A stretch of DNA of 64,000 bases, taken from positions 187,844,742 through 187,908,741 of the forward strand of contig CM051460.1 of assembly GCA_028095005.1 (NCBI GenBank). The letters are read 5' to 3'. The position numbers were made by a program, and so were the translations under genes. Position 1 is the stretch's first letter. Every line of letters begins with the position of its first letter. The notes under the pieces are model-generated. The model was given only the letters and a program-made list of their open reading frames with translations. It had not been told where the DNA came from and did no database searches. Origin of the DNA: Rhynchospora pubera. Taxonomy: Eukaryota; Streptophyta; Magnoliopsida; Poales; Cyperaceae. This document shows, in pieces, positions 1-12,318 of the stretch.

Positions 1-705
1 AATAGTGTTTATTGTACGCTAAGTTTGATTTTAACCAATAAATTAACAGTTCAAACACGATTTTGTTGACCTGTTCAAAGTTAAGTAGTCACTACCGAGT
101 GACTCGTAAAAGAATAATGGATTTGTCCATTTTGAAAAAAATTGAGACGACTTATCGGATGGAAAATAGTTGGTTGACCTTTTCTCCTAGTTTGACGAAG
201 TACCGAGTCCATCTGAGACCGTGTAATGGAAGTTGGTCAAGGGATATTATACGCTACTACGCTAGCCTAGTTATGGGCCGACCATTTAATGCATGAACCG
301 ATCATTTTGTTCGTACATTTACTGTGGTGGTCCACAGCACCGCGAAGAGATTTAATTGGAGGATTGGAGCGAAGAGGATTCCAGCTAAGCACTTCACAGA
401 TTTTCAAGAGCGGATAGAGCCTGTGGGACCCACCGTCGGTACCTACAAATTGATAGTATTTAACTATTTATATTGAACGATTTATAAATATAATTGATTG
501 AATTAAGGTTCTTCGTGCTAAAGACTTTTTAGGTTAATGACCATGAAATTCAAGTTTCAAATGTCTAGATATTTTATTTCAAGTCAATGTTCCACTGATA
601 CTTACTGAATGTACATTTATTGTATTGTGCTTGGTATTTTTAATCGGTATTGATGAGCGCAAAAACTATCATCATATTTTCAATATGATGATAATTTTAT
701 CATAT
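1..705. other. Intergenic DNA, no gene seen
   Basis: AT-rich DNA without a convincing coding exon. The open frame at 63-296 has no recognisable motif and no splice context. Around 320-450 the base composition is higher in GC, and a GTGGTCCACAG motif faces CTGTGGGACCCAC about 100 bases later. This hints at a small decayed fold-back element, but no target duplication is visible. Confidence 0.5.
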
Positions 706-864
706 GGCTCCGTTTGGATAAAGTGTGGGAAGAAAGGAAGAAGGAAAGAAGTAGAAAGAAATATTGAGAATTGTGTAATTTTGTAAAGAATTTGGATTGT
801 TTATAACAAATTTATTCCATTATTTCCTTCTTTCATTCTTCCCAAATGGAATCCAAACGGAGCC
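706..864. mobile_element. MITE, GGCTCCGTTTGGAT family, copy 1
   Basis: A short non-coding element of about 159 bp with terminal inverted repeats GGCTCCGTTTGGAT and ATCCAAACGGAGCC. The body is partly self-complementary: a GAAGAAAGGAAG-rich left arm faces a CTTCCTTC-like right arm, with a central TTTGGATTGTTTATAA core shared by the other copies. It has no coding capacity and must be moved by a transposase encoded elsewhere. Several relatives lie at 13.7-14.8, 34.7 and 43.7 kb. Termini of this kind recall PIF/Harbinger (Tourist-like) MITEs; that superfamily call is an inference. Confidence 0.8.
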
Positions 865-3240
865 TACAGAGTGAAAAGTAAGAACTTTTCATGAGAGTTG
901 TGTATATATAATTTTTTTTTCATGGCTAACAATTAATAGACCTTGATAGTATTGCAAACGGTGCTTAATCTTCCGTGACATTCATGAAATTTTTACAAAA
1001 TCATAAAAAATATTGTAAACGATCTTCAATTTTTTTATTATTGCAAATAAGAATATAATGAGTCAACAAATCTTACAATAAGATTGTTTATTTTTTAAAG
1101 CTCATAAAACTAATCATTAATTTTGTTGCTAAAGTTTTTTAGAAACACTAGATATTGTTGCTAAGGTTTTTTAGAAATACTAGATAGCAGTTGCCTAGTT
1201 GGAAACAAAAAGTAAAATAAGAAAATAAAAAATAAAATTAACAAAATCTCATGCAATCTCTCGCACAATTCAGAATCTTCTGCAAAATGAACTCAGTTGA
1301 GCGTGCAGTGCTTCTAAATTTGAGCATTCCTTTCTCGCACAATTCAAAATTTGTTGCTAAAGTTGCTAGTGTGGATATAGATGTAAAAAAAACTCTCAGA
1401 AATATCATACATTTTATATTTTGTGTTATAATCATAACTATAACAGAATATGTAAGTCTATATATAATGCATTTTTATTTTGAAACTCTTATGAAAGACG
1501 TATAAGTTTGTTTCAATAAAAATAAACGATATAAAATATAGTCATGAAGGGATATATGCGACTATGCCGGTAAAAAAAATTGAAGATATTATTTCAAAAG
1601 AATTTATCAATAGGATAAAATTTTATAAAATTCCGGCTGACCTTTTTTCATTTGGGATGTATATCATATTTGTGGATTCTGTAAGGACACCTAAGAAATT
1701 TCCCCTTTGGATTTTGGCTTGGCTGTAAGCAGCAAGCAGTACAGTTGGAAAGTGCCGAATTGAAGGAGCTGAACTAGGCATTGAATTGTAGACCATGTTC
1801 ATTCGAATAAACGCTTCTCGACTTAAGGCATGATGTCTATCGTGAGGTTTGCGAACGCGTCAGCAACTCAGCACTCGCGCGTGGGCCCACTGATTTGGCC
1901 AAGTCTTCGTTCGCACTCCTTCTATGTCCAGCATTCTTTTTTTTTCTGAAATTGATATCCTGCATTGCATTCTTCACAACTTCCAGAAAAATAGTTTGCA
2001 TCCAATTTCAAGGGTCAAGAGAAACTTCCAACCTGGCAACCTTTTTTTTTTTTTCTTGATAAATGCCCTTAGGCCAACTTCCAAGTTCTCTCATCACAGT
2101 ACTATTTATAAGTTCCATGCAACGAGTTAAAAATGTGTGCGAAATTTTGTTAGCCTCTCGCTTTAGCTCTGTGTTGCTGCTAGACTGCTAAGTATTTATT
2201 TTTTCTGAAAAAAAAAAGTATTTATTTTTTCTAAGTTTCCAACAAATTTTAGAATATGAAGTCAAAAGTTCTGGTGCATGTAAAACGAATCCAATCGTGT
2301 CATAAATGTCATTAGTTTATAATTATTCAAAGTCGTTGACAATTTTATTAGTGCATGACATTTTATATAAATGATCCCAAAATTATAATGAATCCAATAG
2401 TGTCATAGAGCTATTTTTAATCTAATCATACAATTTTGTGAAATATGAAATATGCGGTACTTTTAAATTAAGTGAGGACATTTATTAATTCAATTGGCCA
2501 TAAAAATTTATATCCTTCATCACAAAAATATAAAATACCTAGTAAAATAAAATTTTATAATCATAGAGTTATAAAATATTTTTTCCGAATTTCTAAATCT
2601 GATGACTTAATTCTATTATTTCAGAAATATAATTTTGTTTTTCATTGTTTTGAGGCCTTTCCAAAATTTGTTGATATATAAAATTTATATATACATAATA
2701 ACAAAATAAAAAAAATCTAATGATATGAATTTTTTTAGTCGTTGTTGTTGTTGTTGAAACGAATTTTTTTTATTTTGTACTTTGTAATATTTTACATAAT
2801 CTTTCACTTTTACAAATTTTCAATGTGATTGTAAAATGATATTTGATGATACTCGAATTTCAACTCCTTTTAAACATGTGATTTGTCAATGAGAATTAAC
2901 ATTCGATGGTATGATTTTATCGGATTAACAGCCAAACATGTTAATGGCAATTCAAATGGATATTACTCCATTCTTAAAATAAAATTACGACAATATTATA
3001 CCTATCATTAACTAATGTCATGTCAAAATGGTAATTTTTGCCTCTACTTGGAGAAAGATGTTCAAGAAAATAGTTGCTTAAATTCCATTTAAAAAATAGT
3101 TGCTTGAAAAATATTAAATTAAATTCACATTGCATTTAAACTGTTATGAATCATTAATCAAAACAATTTAATGTTGACCATTCATCTAGCGAAGTGTGAA
3201 GTTTTTTGTTAGTTTATATCATACTAAGAAATAATTTCCT
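865..3240. other. AT-rich intergenic DNA
   Basis: About 2.4 kb of low-complexity AT-rich sequence. Short open frames at 1251-1505, 1924-2130 and 2472-2681 lack recognisable motifs, and their codon use looks like the surrounding non-coding DNA. No RNA gene and no clear transposon ends were seen. Confidence 0.5.
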
Positions 3241-3299
3241 CCCTAAAAATACGTCAAGATGGTCGTTATAGGGAATTATTCACGGTAATCAACCGATTT

Positions 3300-3695
3300 A
3301 GCAATCAGATAATCAATCTGTGGGTCCTTCCATTTTTGACACGTGATATTTCCATCCAATTTTTCATCCCTCATCACGTGCTAATCACGTGAGTTTCTCT
3401 CTTTCCTGTATAAACCCCTCTCTCTCGTAACACAAATTCAGATCCAAAAAATCTTCATTTCTCTCTCTCTCTCTCTCTCTCAAGCAAGCTCTCTCTCAAC
3501 TATCAGATCTGATCTCTTTCTCTACCTCACTTGTTTCAAATCGCACTTTCTCTTTCTCTTTCATGATCGTACTATCTCCTTATTCCTCAATCGACGACTT
3601 TGTGTGATTTTCGACGATCAGGCTACCTTCAGACGATTTCTAGCGATCAATTCGACCGCTCGACAATTTCTTTCATCAATTTTCGAACTATAGGT
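3300..3695 (+). promoter_or_regulatory. Orphan promoter-like segment with leader exon
   Basis: Three ACGTG cores lie close together near 3340, 3376 and 3387 (GACACGTGAT, ATCACGTGCT, ATCACGTGAG). They are followed by a TATA-like TGTATAAACCCC near 3407 and then a long CT-rich tract with a (CT)n microsatellite near 3460-3480, typical of plant leaders. A possible splice donor (CTATAG followed by GTAATT) lies near 3692. No coding exon follows; minisatellite DNA begins at about 3945. ACGTG cores bind bZIP/bHLH factors in plants. The segment may be a promoter copied by a transposon or the remains of a lost gene. Confidence 0.35.
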
Positions 3696-3944
3696 AATTA
3701 TACTTTCTTTCCTTTGTTTTTTATATTTTTATGTCTATTTAGATCTGGAACAACCGATTTGGCCTGGATTTGTATTTTTATGTCTCTTAATTGATCAATT
3801 ATTTGTATTTTATCCTCAGCCTCTCGTCTCCTCCGCCTCCCCTCACTGCTCCCTCTCCTATACCAATCAGATTTAGTCGAGGAAGAAAGAAGTAGAAATC
3901 GAGAAGGATAAGAAGAGAAAAGAGGTTTAGATCTAGTTCTGTTA

Positions 3945-4645
3945 CAACTTGAGAGTAACTAAATTACTATAAGGGATGATATTAATTAGTATAAATGAGT
4001 ATCTAATATGTATAAGGGAGTAAATAACATTCATACATGATTCTGCTGTCTTTTGGGAGTAACTAAATTACTATGAGGGAGGAAATTGATAAGTATAAGG
4101 GAGTAAATAATATATACAACGGAGTAAATAATATTCATATTTGATTATGGTGTTATTTGGGAGTAACCAAATAGCTATAAGGGAGTAAATAACTAGTATA
4201 AAAGGAGTATCTAATATGTATGAGGGAGTAAATAACATTCAAAACTGATTTTACTGTTGTTTGGGAGTAACTAAATAAATATAAGGGAATAAATAAATAG
4301 TAGTAAGGGAGTAAATAATATCCATATTTGATTCTGTTGTTGTTAGGGAGTAACTAAATAGCTATAAGGTAGTAAATAACTAATATAAGAGGAGTATCTA
4401 ATATATATATAATGGAGTAAATAACATTCAAAACTGATTCTACTGTAGCTTGAGAGTAACTAAATAACTATAAGGAAGTAAATAATTAGTAGTAAGAAAG
4501 TATCTAATATGTATAAGGGAGTAAATAACATTCAGAACTGAGTCTACTGTTGCTTGGGAGTAACTAAATAACTATAAGGAAGTAAATAATTAGTAGTAAG
4601 GAAGTATTTAATACAAGTGAGGGAGTAAATAATATTTAATTTATG
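3945..4645. repeat. Minisatellite, ~100-bp unit
   Basis: About six or seven imperfect tandem copies of a unit built from GGGAGTAACTAAAT, CTATAAGGGAGTAAATAA, a GTATCTAATATGTATAAGG segment and a CATTCA..CTGATTCTACTGTTG segment. Successive GGGAGTAAC motifs fall near 4055, 4159, 4262, 4344, 4449 and 4556, giving a period near 100 bp. It is non-coding. Confidence 0.75.
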
Positions 4646-4654
4646 ATTCTGATA

Positions 4655-4890
4655 ACGGCAGGGCTGGGTGACGGCGACGGGAGGGCTACGTGACGGCGAC
4701 GGCAAGGCTGGGCTGTGCGACGGCGACGATAGGGCTGCTCGATGGCGACGGCAGGGCTGCGCGCCGGTGACGGGAGGGTTGCGTGACGGCTGAGGGCGAC
4801 GAAGTGCGAGAGAGAAGGTCTGTGGGGTGAGAGCGACGGAGAGATGCGCGCGAGGGGGTGAGGCAGGATAAGAGCGACGTGGGGGCTTGA
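4655..4890. repeat. GC-rich GACGGCGACGG repeat patch
   Basis: An abrupt GC-rich island inside AT-rich DNA, made of irregular repeats of GACGGCGACGG with variants of GGGCTG between them. The minus-strand open frame over it (4686-4946) is low-complexity and carries no domain. The sharp change in composition beside the minisatellite suggests an acquired or expanded segment, perhaps the interior of a non-autonomous transposon. Confidence 0.5.
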
Positions 4891-4899
4891 TGTAGTTTT

Positions 4900-5920
4900 A
4901 TTGGTATATGCGTTTGTTTACTTTTTGTTGTTATAGATTGGAACATAATTTTAGTATGATTTGTTATGTTTATTTAAATATTATAAATTCTTACAAATAG
5001 ATCCGCCTTTCTAATATTTGATTTAATCCTTCATTGAATGTGTACATTTTTATAAATGCTCCAATGGTATTTATTATTGTCAATATAAATACATACTCCT
5101 TAATTTTAATAAATGTACTCTTTAATTAACAATTAGATACTCTCATGTCTCAGCAAATAAAAAAATTTGTTGATCATGAAAAAATGCTTGGTGACGTTAG
5201 CATATCGCGAGAATCGCAATTAACGCGTGGTGACGTCAGCAGAAAACGCGTATGGCGGGTAGTGTCAGTTCCGTTTCTATTTTTTATAGCGCCCTAATTA
5301 ATCACGTTTCTATTTTTAACCGGTAAGCTTGTTTGTTGCCGTTTCTATTTTTGGTAGCGCTCTAATGAATCCTGTTTCTATTTTTAATTACTGATTGTTT
5401 GATTGCATTAAAGCTTGATTGTAGTTATCAGTTCCGGTCATTATATCAGCCATTCCTGCATTCCAGTCATGCTTGACATGCACGGCTTATTTGTTAATAT
5501 TCCTTACGGCGACAACCACAGAAAATCCGAATATTGTGTTGAGCGTGGCTTTGCGAAAAGAATTGAATGATAAATTGATAACAGATTAACAGTTGAGTGT
5601 GGAGTGCCGACTTTTGAGTGGTGTGTGCGTGCGCTGGGCCGCTGGTTGAACGATTCTCCATCTGTTTCTTCCGATCTAATTAAATTAATTTCTAAGCAGA
5701 ATTTGTCAACTCCTGCCTGCCAACCCTAATTAATTACACCACAGGTGTCGCCTGCAGGTGAGTTTTCATGCGCCGAGCTTCAAAAAGTTTTAATTCCGTT
5801 AAAATTCAACCCTGGTTTATTGCGCCTTAACTTTTTACAGCGCCGTCATAATCAACAAATCATCCTATTTGGCTGTTTCTTTTGCTTCAAAATATAATAA
5901 AAGGTTTAAACTAACACGAA
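4900..5920. other. Intergenic DNA with GTTTCTATTTTT repeats
   Basis: Between 5200 and 5400 the motif GTTTCTATTTTT recurs four times, three of them next to AGCGC(C/T)CTAAT-like words, and AACGCGT or ACGCGT words occur near 5224 and 5250. The same kind of CGCGT plus CTATTTTT wording marks the edges of the tandem-core elements at 15.6-16.3 and 17.5-18.1 kb, so this is probably a decayed relative. No gene was found. Confidence 0.4.
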
Positions 5921-5921
5921 A

Positions 5922-5995
5922 GGCCTATTAGCTCAGTTGGTTAGAGCGTCGTGCTAATAACGCGAAGGTCGCAGGTTCGAGACCTGCATGGGCCA
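5922..5995 (+). tRNA. tRNA-Ile (anticodon AAU), copy 1
   Basis: A 74-base cloverleaf with discriminator A. The acceptor stem GGCCTAT pairs with ATGGGCC (one G-U pair). The D arm contains TAGCTCAGTTGG (internal A box). The anticodon stem TCGTG/CGCGA closes the loop CTAATAA, with anticodon AAT at 5956-5958, read as IAU after deamination. The T arm holds GGTTCGAGACC (B box). There is no intron and no encoded CCA. Short T-rich tracts downstream can stop RNA polymerase III. An identical gene lies at 9237-9310. Confidence 0.96.
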
Positions 5996-8330
5996 TTTAT
6001 TTGTAATATATATATTTTTGACTAATTGACAAACTTATTCTTTTCTTTTTCCTTCTAGAAATACAACGAAGACAAGTAGTAAGATTTTTTTTTCTTTTTT
6101 TTTTTTTTTGAAGCACAAGTAATAAGATTCTTTCCCAAGTTGTCTAGTTTTGGATTCTTCACCTACTTTTCTATTATTGACAGGTCACACCGCATACTCT
6201 CTTTACAGTTGTGTTGTAGTTGTAGTACCAATGGGTATCAGCCTATCTGCCTATCCGGAGCAAAGTTTACCAATTCAACGATTGACTAAACTTAACTGAT
6301 TTGACACATCGAGACCATTTCGTTTGGCGAATGTCAAAATAATTGCATCAATTATGCCGAGTGACACAAGCTTTAACGGAAAGAAATTTACTAATATTGA
6401 TTCGAAGTATTAAACCTCGTATATACTTTTTGGTCGAAATTGTAAGTAACAAGTTTTCTTATTCCTACTCTTTATATAAAAATATCAATCCAAGAGTTTA
6501 TTCAATTTCAGACTAAGAATGTGTCCAATCTTTTTATATAGGATTTAGACCATTAATTTTTTTTTAATTGTATATCTCAAATGAACAGTTAAACTTTTCG
6601 TTTAGAATAGAAAATAATTACAGTTGCTTTTATGTTAATACAATATTCGTGGTTGCTTCAATTTTTTTCATTTTGACCATTTGTCATGGATTTATTTATT
6701 TATTATAATTTAAACAAAAGAAAATAAATAGTTTAATATCCAGTAAGATACTGAGCACACTCCCGTTAGAATATTATTTACTTTAGTTTCTCGTTCTTTG
6801 AACAGAATTTGATAAATTCACATAAAATCAATTATTACTTCTAATTTGTACAAAAATTGTTAGTTTCTTTGTCAATAAATTGCGTCAATAATTGATTTTA
6901 TGATAAAGAGTAGGAATAAACTTTCCGATTGTCAATAAATTGCGTCATTAATTGATTTTTTACTTCGAATTCAATTGCCGAATGGGATTATTGACAAAAC
7001 CACATAATCTTTCCGATTTTATATAGAAGTCCAGAGAAATCAAATAATTATTGCTTTCATTCTTTTTAGTTTTTTCCAATCATTGCAACAAAATGGGTTT
7101 CGGTGTATAATAAAAAAGTTGTTAGAATTATTAAAAAAGTAATTCTTATATAGTCCTCTCGATTTACTTCTTTATTAAATATAATTTTAATTTTAATTTT
7201 ACAGAGGCTCGTTAATTTTTTATTGAAGTTTATATTTGACTACCACTATAAAGAAGTCCAATAAAAATCATCTAAAAATAGTTAAAGCTTTGTATTTTAG
7301 CGGGTGTTAATATCATTCTATTATACTTTAACAAACATGTTTAATTAAGATAATGATATACTTCATTATTGTAAATACAAAGTTATACAAAATATTTTAC
7401 GTGCTTCCATGGTAGGAATTAAGAGAAATTGAATTCTGTTTTTTTTTTAAAAAAAAAATATTTTTAGAGTTTGACAGTGGCTGTCAAATGGAAAAGATAA
7501 ATAAAAATAAGAAGGTAAAGATTAAAACAAAAGTAGCAGCATCAACAGAAACTGAGGTAGCTCCTTGCCTCCAAAAAATCCAATTCGCCAACAGAAATTA
7601 AATTCTAGTTAATAATGCTTCGTTTATGTAGGTGGAGTCTGAATCCTTTGAAATTTTGGATTGTACTTTTTATAAACTATATTATTAGTTTCCTAATGCT
7701 TTGCATACGGCTTGAAAGTGTTGGAGTCACCACTCACCAAACTAATTGTTCGGACAATCGCTTGAATTACTCTAGTTTCTCTAGCTCTGGAGGGGTCATT
7801 TTGCATTTGATACGTCTATGTAATTTCCTCCTCTTGCAAATTACTCTCAGTAATTATTTGTTCAAGTGTTGACTTATATTATACAAAGAAGAGCTCCAAG
7901 AAAAAACAAATTATCTAAAATTTGTTGAATATCAAATGTCTATTCTCTCTTACATATTTTTCGTTTGATTTATTTAGCTGTTTATGTGTGTACGTCTTGT
8001 ATATGTCCCCACTTATGGATTTCGTAGAATAAATCCCCACTTATTTGAGTTGCCATCAGGTTCTCTCCAGATCAGGTTTATGCAAATTAATACAATATCG
8101 TACTTCCTGCACATGTCAACTTTGTGCTAACGATCGACCAGCAACAACATATATTTGTCAGCTTCTCGCACATTAATTAGGACCTCGAGAGCTTTTATCA
8201 GTCCTGTAAATATTAATTTCATATGGAAATTGGTCTTTCAATATTCATGAGTTCATTCAATTTTTTCTGGGTTAATCCATGTATTGACTCAGTTCCCAAA
8301 TCTAGTAACCATATTTTCTAATTTCGTGAC
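5996..8330. other. AT-rich intergenic DNA
   Basis: No supported gene. A local direct duplication is visible: TGTCAATAAATTGCGTCA occurs near 6871 and again near 6929, both followed by TAATTGATTTT. The open frame 7615-7872 lacks motifs and a splice context. Poly-T tracts near 6090 and 7440 are the only other marked features. Confidence 0.45.
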
Positions 8331-8339
8331 AATCATCAT

Positions 8340-8965
8340 TTTTGGGTATCGGGATTGATAAGGATCATCCTCTAAATTCATCATTCTCATCATTCTCCAA
8401 TAGTTAGATTAATTACATTCCAGAAAAGGAAAGAGGATGATTGGGATGATGGAAATTTTTTTAGAATGTCATTAATGAAGCTTCTCCCTTCATCCCATCA
8501 TCCTCATCATCTCACGCTTACCTTCTATTTTTTCGGCCATCCTCTGAATTTTGGTAACCGTTTTAGTTAACATTTTTTTTCCCAAAACATTTAGTTATTT
8601 TTCAAAATAGCTAGTAAAAAACTAGAATAGTTAGTTATTTTTCAAAATAGCTAGTAAAAAACCAGAACAGTTAGTTATTTTTTCAGAACAGTTAGTAACA
8701 TTAACTAGAATAGTTAATTATTTTTTTAGAACAGTTAGTAATATTAACCATAACAGAAAGTTATTTTTCCAGAATTTTTCTATTAATATTTGAAAATGAA
8801 ACTTAATTAAAAAAGAAAAAGCAGTGAAGGAAGAAGGGGGTACATTGGATTAATTGTATTCTTAAATAAAAAAGAGGGGAGTACATTGGAATTATACCCT
8901 AGACTTTCTTATTAATGAATATATGTTAAATAATTAATGAAAATTTGGGGATGATGGGATGATGG
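8340..8965. mobile_element. Decayed element with ATCATCC-rich ends and tandem core
   Basis: The left edge is rich in ATCATCC/ATCATTCTC words and the right edge carries GGGGATGATGGGATGATGG, their approximate inverse complement. Between them (about 8575-8765) lies a tandem array based on AGAACAGTTAGTTATTTTT and CAAAATAGCTAGTAAAAAAC. The layout, inverted TCATCC termini around an AT-rich tandem core, resembles the elements at 15.6-16.3 and 17.5-18.1 kb. No coding capacity. Boundaries are approximate and no target duplication was identified. Confidence 0.4.
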
Positions 8966-9236
8966 AGAAAACAATTCCCTTTTTGGGTACACAGATTTAT
9001 ATTAGTATTAGGCTATTAGCATGGAACATTCTGAATAAAGATATATCACTGACTAATTGTTTAGATTAAGGTCTACATCAATCTAAAGTTTGGACAATCC
9101 ACAGAGAAAATCAGCTCTTTTAGATGCTTTTCAAACTTTGGAAAAGCACCACTACTACACGAAGTATCAAACCTGGCAAAAACATGAGCTGGGTTTTGCA
9201 TTTATAGATTCTTGTTCTTGTCATAAAAAACAAAAA

Positions 9237-9310
9237 GGCCTATTAGCTCAGTTGGTTAGAGCGTCGTGCTAATAACGCGAAGGTCGCAGGTTCGAGACCT
9301 GCATGGGCCA
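9237..9310 (+). tRNA. tRNA-Ile (anticodon AAU), copy 2
   Basis: Identical over all 74 bases to the gene at 5922-5995, with anticodon AAT, an intact A box and B box GGTTCGAGACC. A T-run (TTTTCATTTTTTT) follows at once and is a good RNA polymerase III terminator. The flanks of the two copies differ beyond a few bases. Either the duplication is old with the tRNA body conserved, or only a short segment was copied. Confidence 0.96.
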
Positions 9311-9863
9311 TTTTCATTTTTTTATCCTTTAGTTTTTATTTAATTTTTATTTTGTCAGTGTCCCCCTCCCCCCTCTGATGATAACATATAGCGGGACAGC
9401 AACCTAATAACTGCATATTTCAATTCTCTTCATTGACGCTTTTTCATCAAATAGACAACTTTCAGTCTCTGACATTTTTGCTTTTAGACATGTTAGTCTG
9501 GTACTCTCTGCGGCTCTGTGCATATTTACAGGCACGAAAATTGTATACAAGGAATGACGACTTGATAAAAAAAATATATATAAGATCGAAATAGAGGGGG
9601 GGTGGGAGGGTAGTAGCAGCGACCAGCAAATTAAGTTGGCCATACATTTTCCTCGGAGTATAAGCGAGTAAGTAGTAACCTTCTACTATACCGCTGCCAC
9701 CACTAACAAAAAGACAAGCCTACAAACGAATTGATTACACTATTTACAAAACATCCCTATAGATAACACAAGCACCTTAAGAATTTTACACCAAAGAAAC
9801 TAGGAATAGGAAAAAATAAAAAAATAAAAAAAGCTTTGCTATGTAAGTATGTATATATTTTCT

Positions 9864-12318
9864 CTAGTAATCCATAGGGAACTCCCAATCGTCATCCTCT
9901 GTATCATGTACCATTCTCCGTCTATACCTACGGCCACTTGGTTTTTCTCTATGATTTCTCTCCATAGACCTGGACCTTCTTTCAAATTCAGAATAAGCAC
10001 CCATCTGATCTCTTTTTCGAATATTTTGAGAACCCCAAATCCCCTGTAATGAGAATGTATTAAGGTCAAATCAGTAACATAAAGCTATGTGAGGTTGTTG
10101 AAAGATTGAAAAGGTCCCGTAAGCCCATATTTAGAGTTCCCGGTCGTCGTTACAATATTAACAAAATTCTCAATAAAACTTGGACATAAATTAGCCTACT
10201 TCAAATTGAAATCCCAAGATATTGGTAACTCTAAGCCCGATTGGAAGAGATATTGGATTGAAATGTTCATTACTGTATATTTATAGGTATGACATTCAGC
10301 ATGTGCTCACATTAGATGCAAAAAAGGTAGTTGCTATTACTTTCAATACCTTTGTTACTCTTTGGAGTCGAGAAACAACATCCTCATCCACTACAACTGT
10401 ATCTGACGCAACCTCAAGAATATCATCAACTAACAGAGAATAAGTGCTCACCTAACAAGCGAAAAAGCTCCACATGTAAACATACAAGCATAGAAAAATC
10501 AATGCATCTCTTTAAAATGATAATTTGAGGATGCTTACCAGACTTGAAGGAATTAGAGAGAGCCCAAACGAATCAAGCTCAAGGCAGTCCACGGCACCTG
10601 AGTTTATGTTGAAAGTGTATCCACGCACCTTTGTAATAACAGAAGAAAAAAAAAACGATTGCTGCCAAAAATATATATCGCAAACTCCAACATATGTTTA
10701 TTACAAATTAATTTCGATCAACAATATCTTTCCGAACCCATGCATATAGATATATATACATTTTAGGAACATCAGATGTTTGTTGTGGTAAACTGGCAGC
10801 ACTTATCAGAGCTCAACAGATAAAGATTGCCAGTACAACAATGCTATAAGCCTATAACCAAAAAATTCCAGGGCTAAGTTTGGAAGGAGAAAAAGAGGTA
10901 ACTCACCTTACCCACATCATGCCTACCAGTTGTGGTAACATTGTATCCTACCTATATAACCAAAGAGACATAATATCATCACCAGCATTTCAGTATGGAT
11001 TAAGCTAGAGAGAGAACGGACAAGAGAGAGAGAGTGGAACTTGTACCAAACTTTCCAGGCCAACTAGATTGAGTTCATTTTCCAGCACACTCTCATCATG
11101 TACAAGCACAACATCTCCGACCTTCGATATGATTTAACCAAGCAGAGTTAAGTAGAAGTATGCAAATAGTCCTGTGATTATGTGTAGATGGAACAGAGAT
11201 GTGTGCTCATTGCTTGAAAGCACATCAAAAGAAATGGATAACCATGTTTGTAACCAGATTAGCTGTTTGAAAAGCAATGTACTGTAATAACTACTAAGCG
11301 AATAACATTTCAAAATCAAATAAGTAATTAACCTGGCAAACGTCCTCAAGCAGAAACTTTTCCATTTCTCCTGATAGCAAATTTGGTCTTGTTTCAACCA
11401 AGGCAACAACCCACTGCAGGATGTTTTAGAAAGGAAATTAGAAAAGCAAAATTTATTAGGTCACTTAAACCTGAAAGACCCATTCCTAAGAAATTACCAT
11501 AAATTCAGCCTGGAATCAGAGTTGAAACTTGAAACCAAAACTAACTTAATTTTAGCCTCTAATTAAATATACAAAATATTTAACTTTTAAGTTACCATAA
11601 ATTCAGCTAGATTTTATTTGGTGTAATTTCAAGGAATCCAGAATTCCAAATACTTATAGCCAAACATTACTCATAACAATGAAAATTACATAGAATAGAT
11701 ATTAATACCACAAATAATAAAATAATGATAAGCTCTTTAGTTTTTATCTATGGGGCCCTATATGGTAAATTATGGGTGCCTGACCTGCTCACCATGCAAT
11801 TAGACATGTAATATAACTAATTACTAATGAGGGAAGAAGCCAGATTACCAAAGTACATACTAAATAAGAGAATAAGTATTTCATACCATGCTTGTATCAA
11901 CCCACAACTGAGAGATAAACCCTAAGCTCCGAGCCGATTTAACGCTAACAACTTGCTTAGCGAGCAAACTGGACCTCCCCACCATCTGCCTTCCACGACT
12001 CCTCACTCTCCTCTCCAGTTCACCGCCTCCAGTACTCTCCGTTTGATTCGCCTCCTCTTCTCTCTCCCTCCCTTTATCCTTCTCCTTCTCCTTCTCCAGC
12101 TCCCTCTTGAGCTCGAGAAAATCAAAGCTCGATTGAGGAGCTCTCCCATTCGATCTCAAATCCACCACCTGGTCGAGTGGATTGGCGCTCTCGTCCTTGG
12201 AGCTTGATCGGATTCGAGTAGTAAAGGAGGGAAATGGAGAGGTGATTCTGGGGCCATTGAAGCGGAGTGCGAGAGCCTGGTTTGGGAAATGGAGTGATTG
12301 AAATAGAGATAGAGCCAT
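9864..12318 (-). CDS. PRC-barrel domain protein, probably plastid-targeted (7 exons)
   Basis: A complete minus-strand gene. Exons in coding order: 12318-11887, 11413-11333, 11121-11047, 10951-10907, 10628-10539, 10451-10350, 10043-9864. All introns are GT-AG and phase 0, giving 334 residues. The first ~45 residues are Ser/Arg/hydroxyl-rich with few acids (MALSLFQSLHFPNQ...), like a chloroplast transit peptide. Residues ~70-105 are charged (KELEKEK-type, coiled). From about 110 come two PRC-barrel-like units: GRSSLLAKQVVS...SLGFISQLWVD, then LVGYNVTTTGRHDVGKVRG with an LELDSFGLSLIPSSL segment. The tail is Arg-rich and ends DDDWEFPMDY. PRC-barrel folds occur in RimM and photosynthetic reaction-centre H subunits. 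I recognise a conserved plant protein but cannot name it; the plastid location is inferred. Confidence 0.85.

Noticed and set aside
4686..4946. 86-codon minus-strand frame (Ser/Pro-rich)
   Set aside because: It is the translation of the GACGGCGACGG repeat and has no domain or splice context.
9090..9272. 60-codon open frame overlapping the second tRNA gene
   Set aside because: It runs into the tRNA body and has no protein features; the tRNA explains the sequence.
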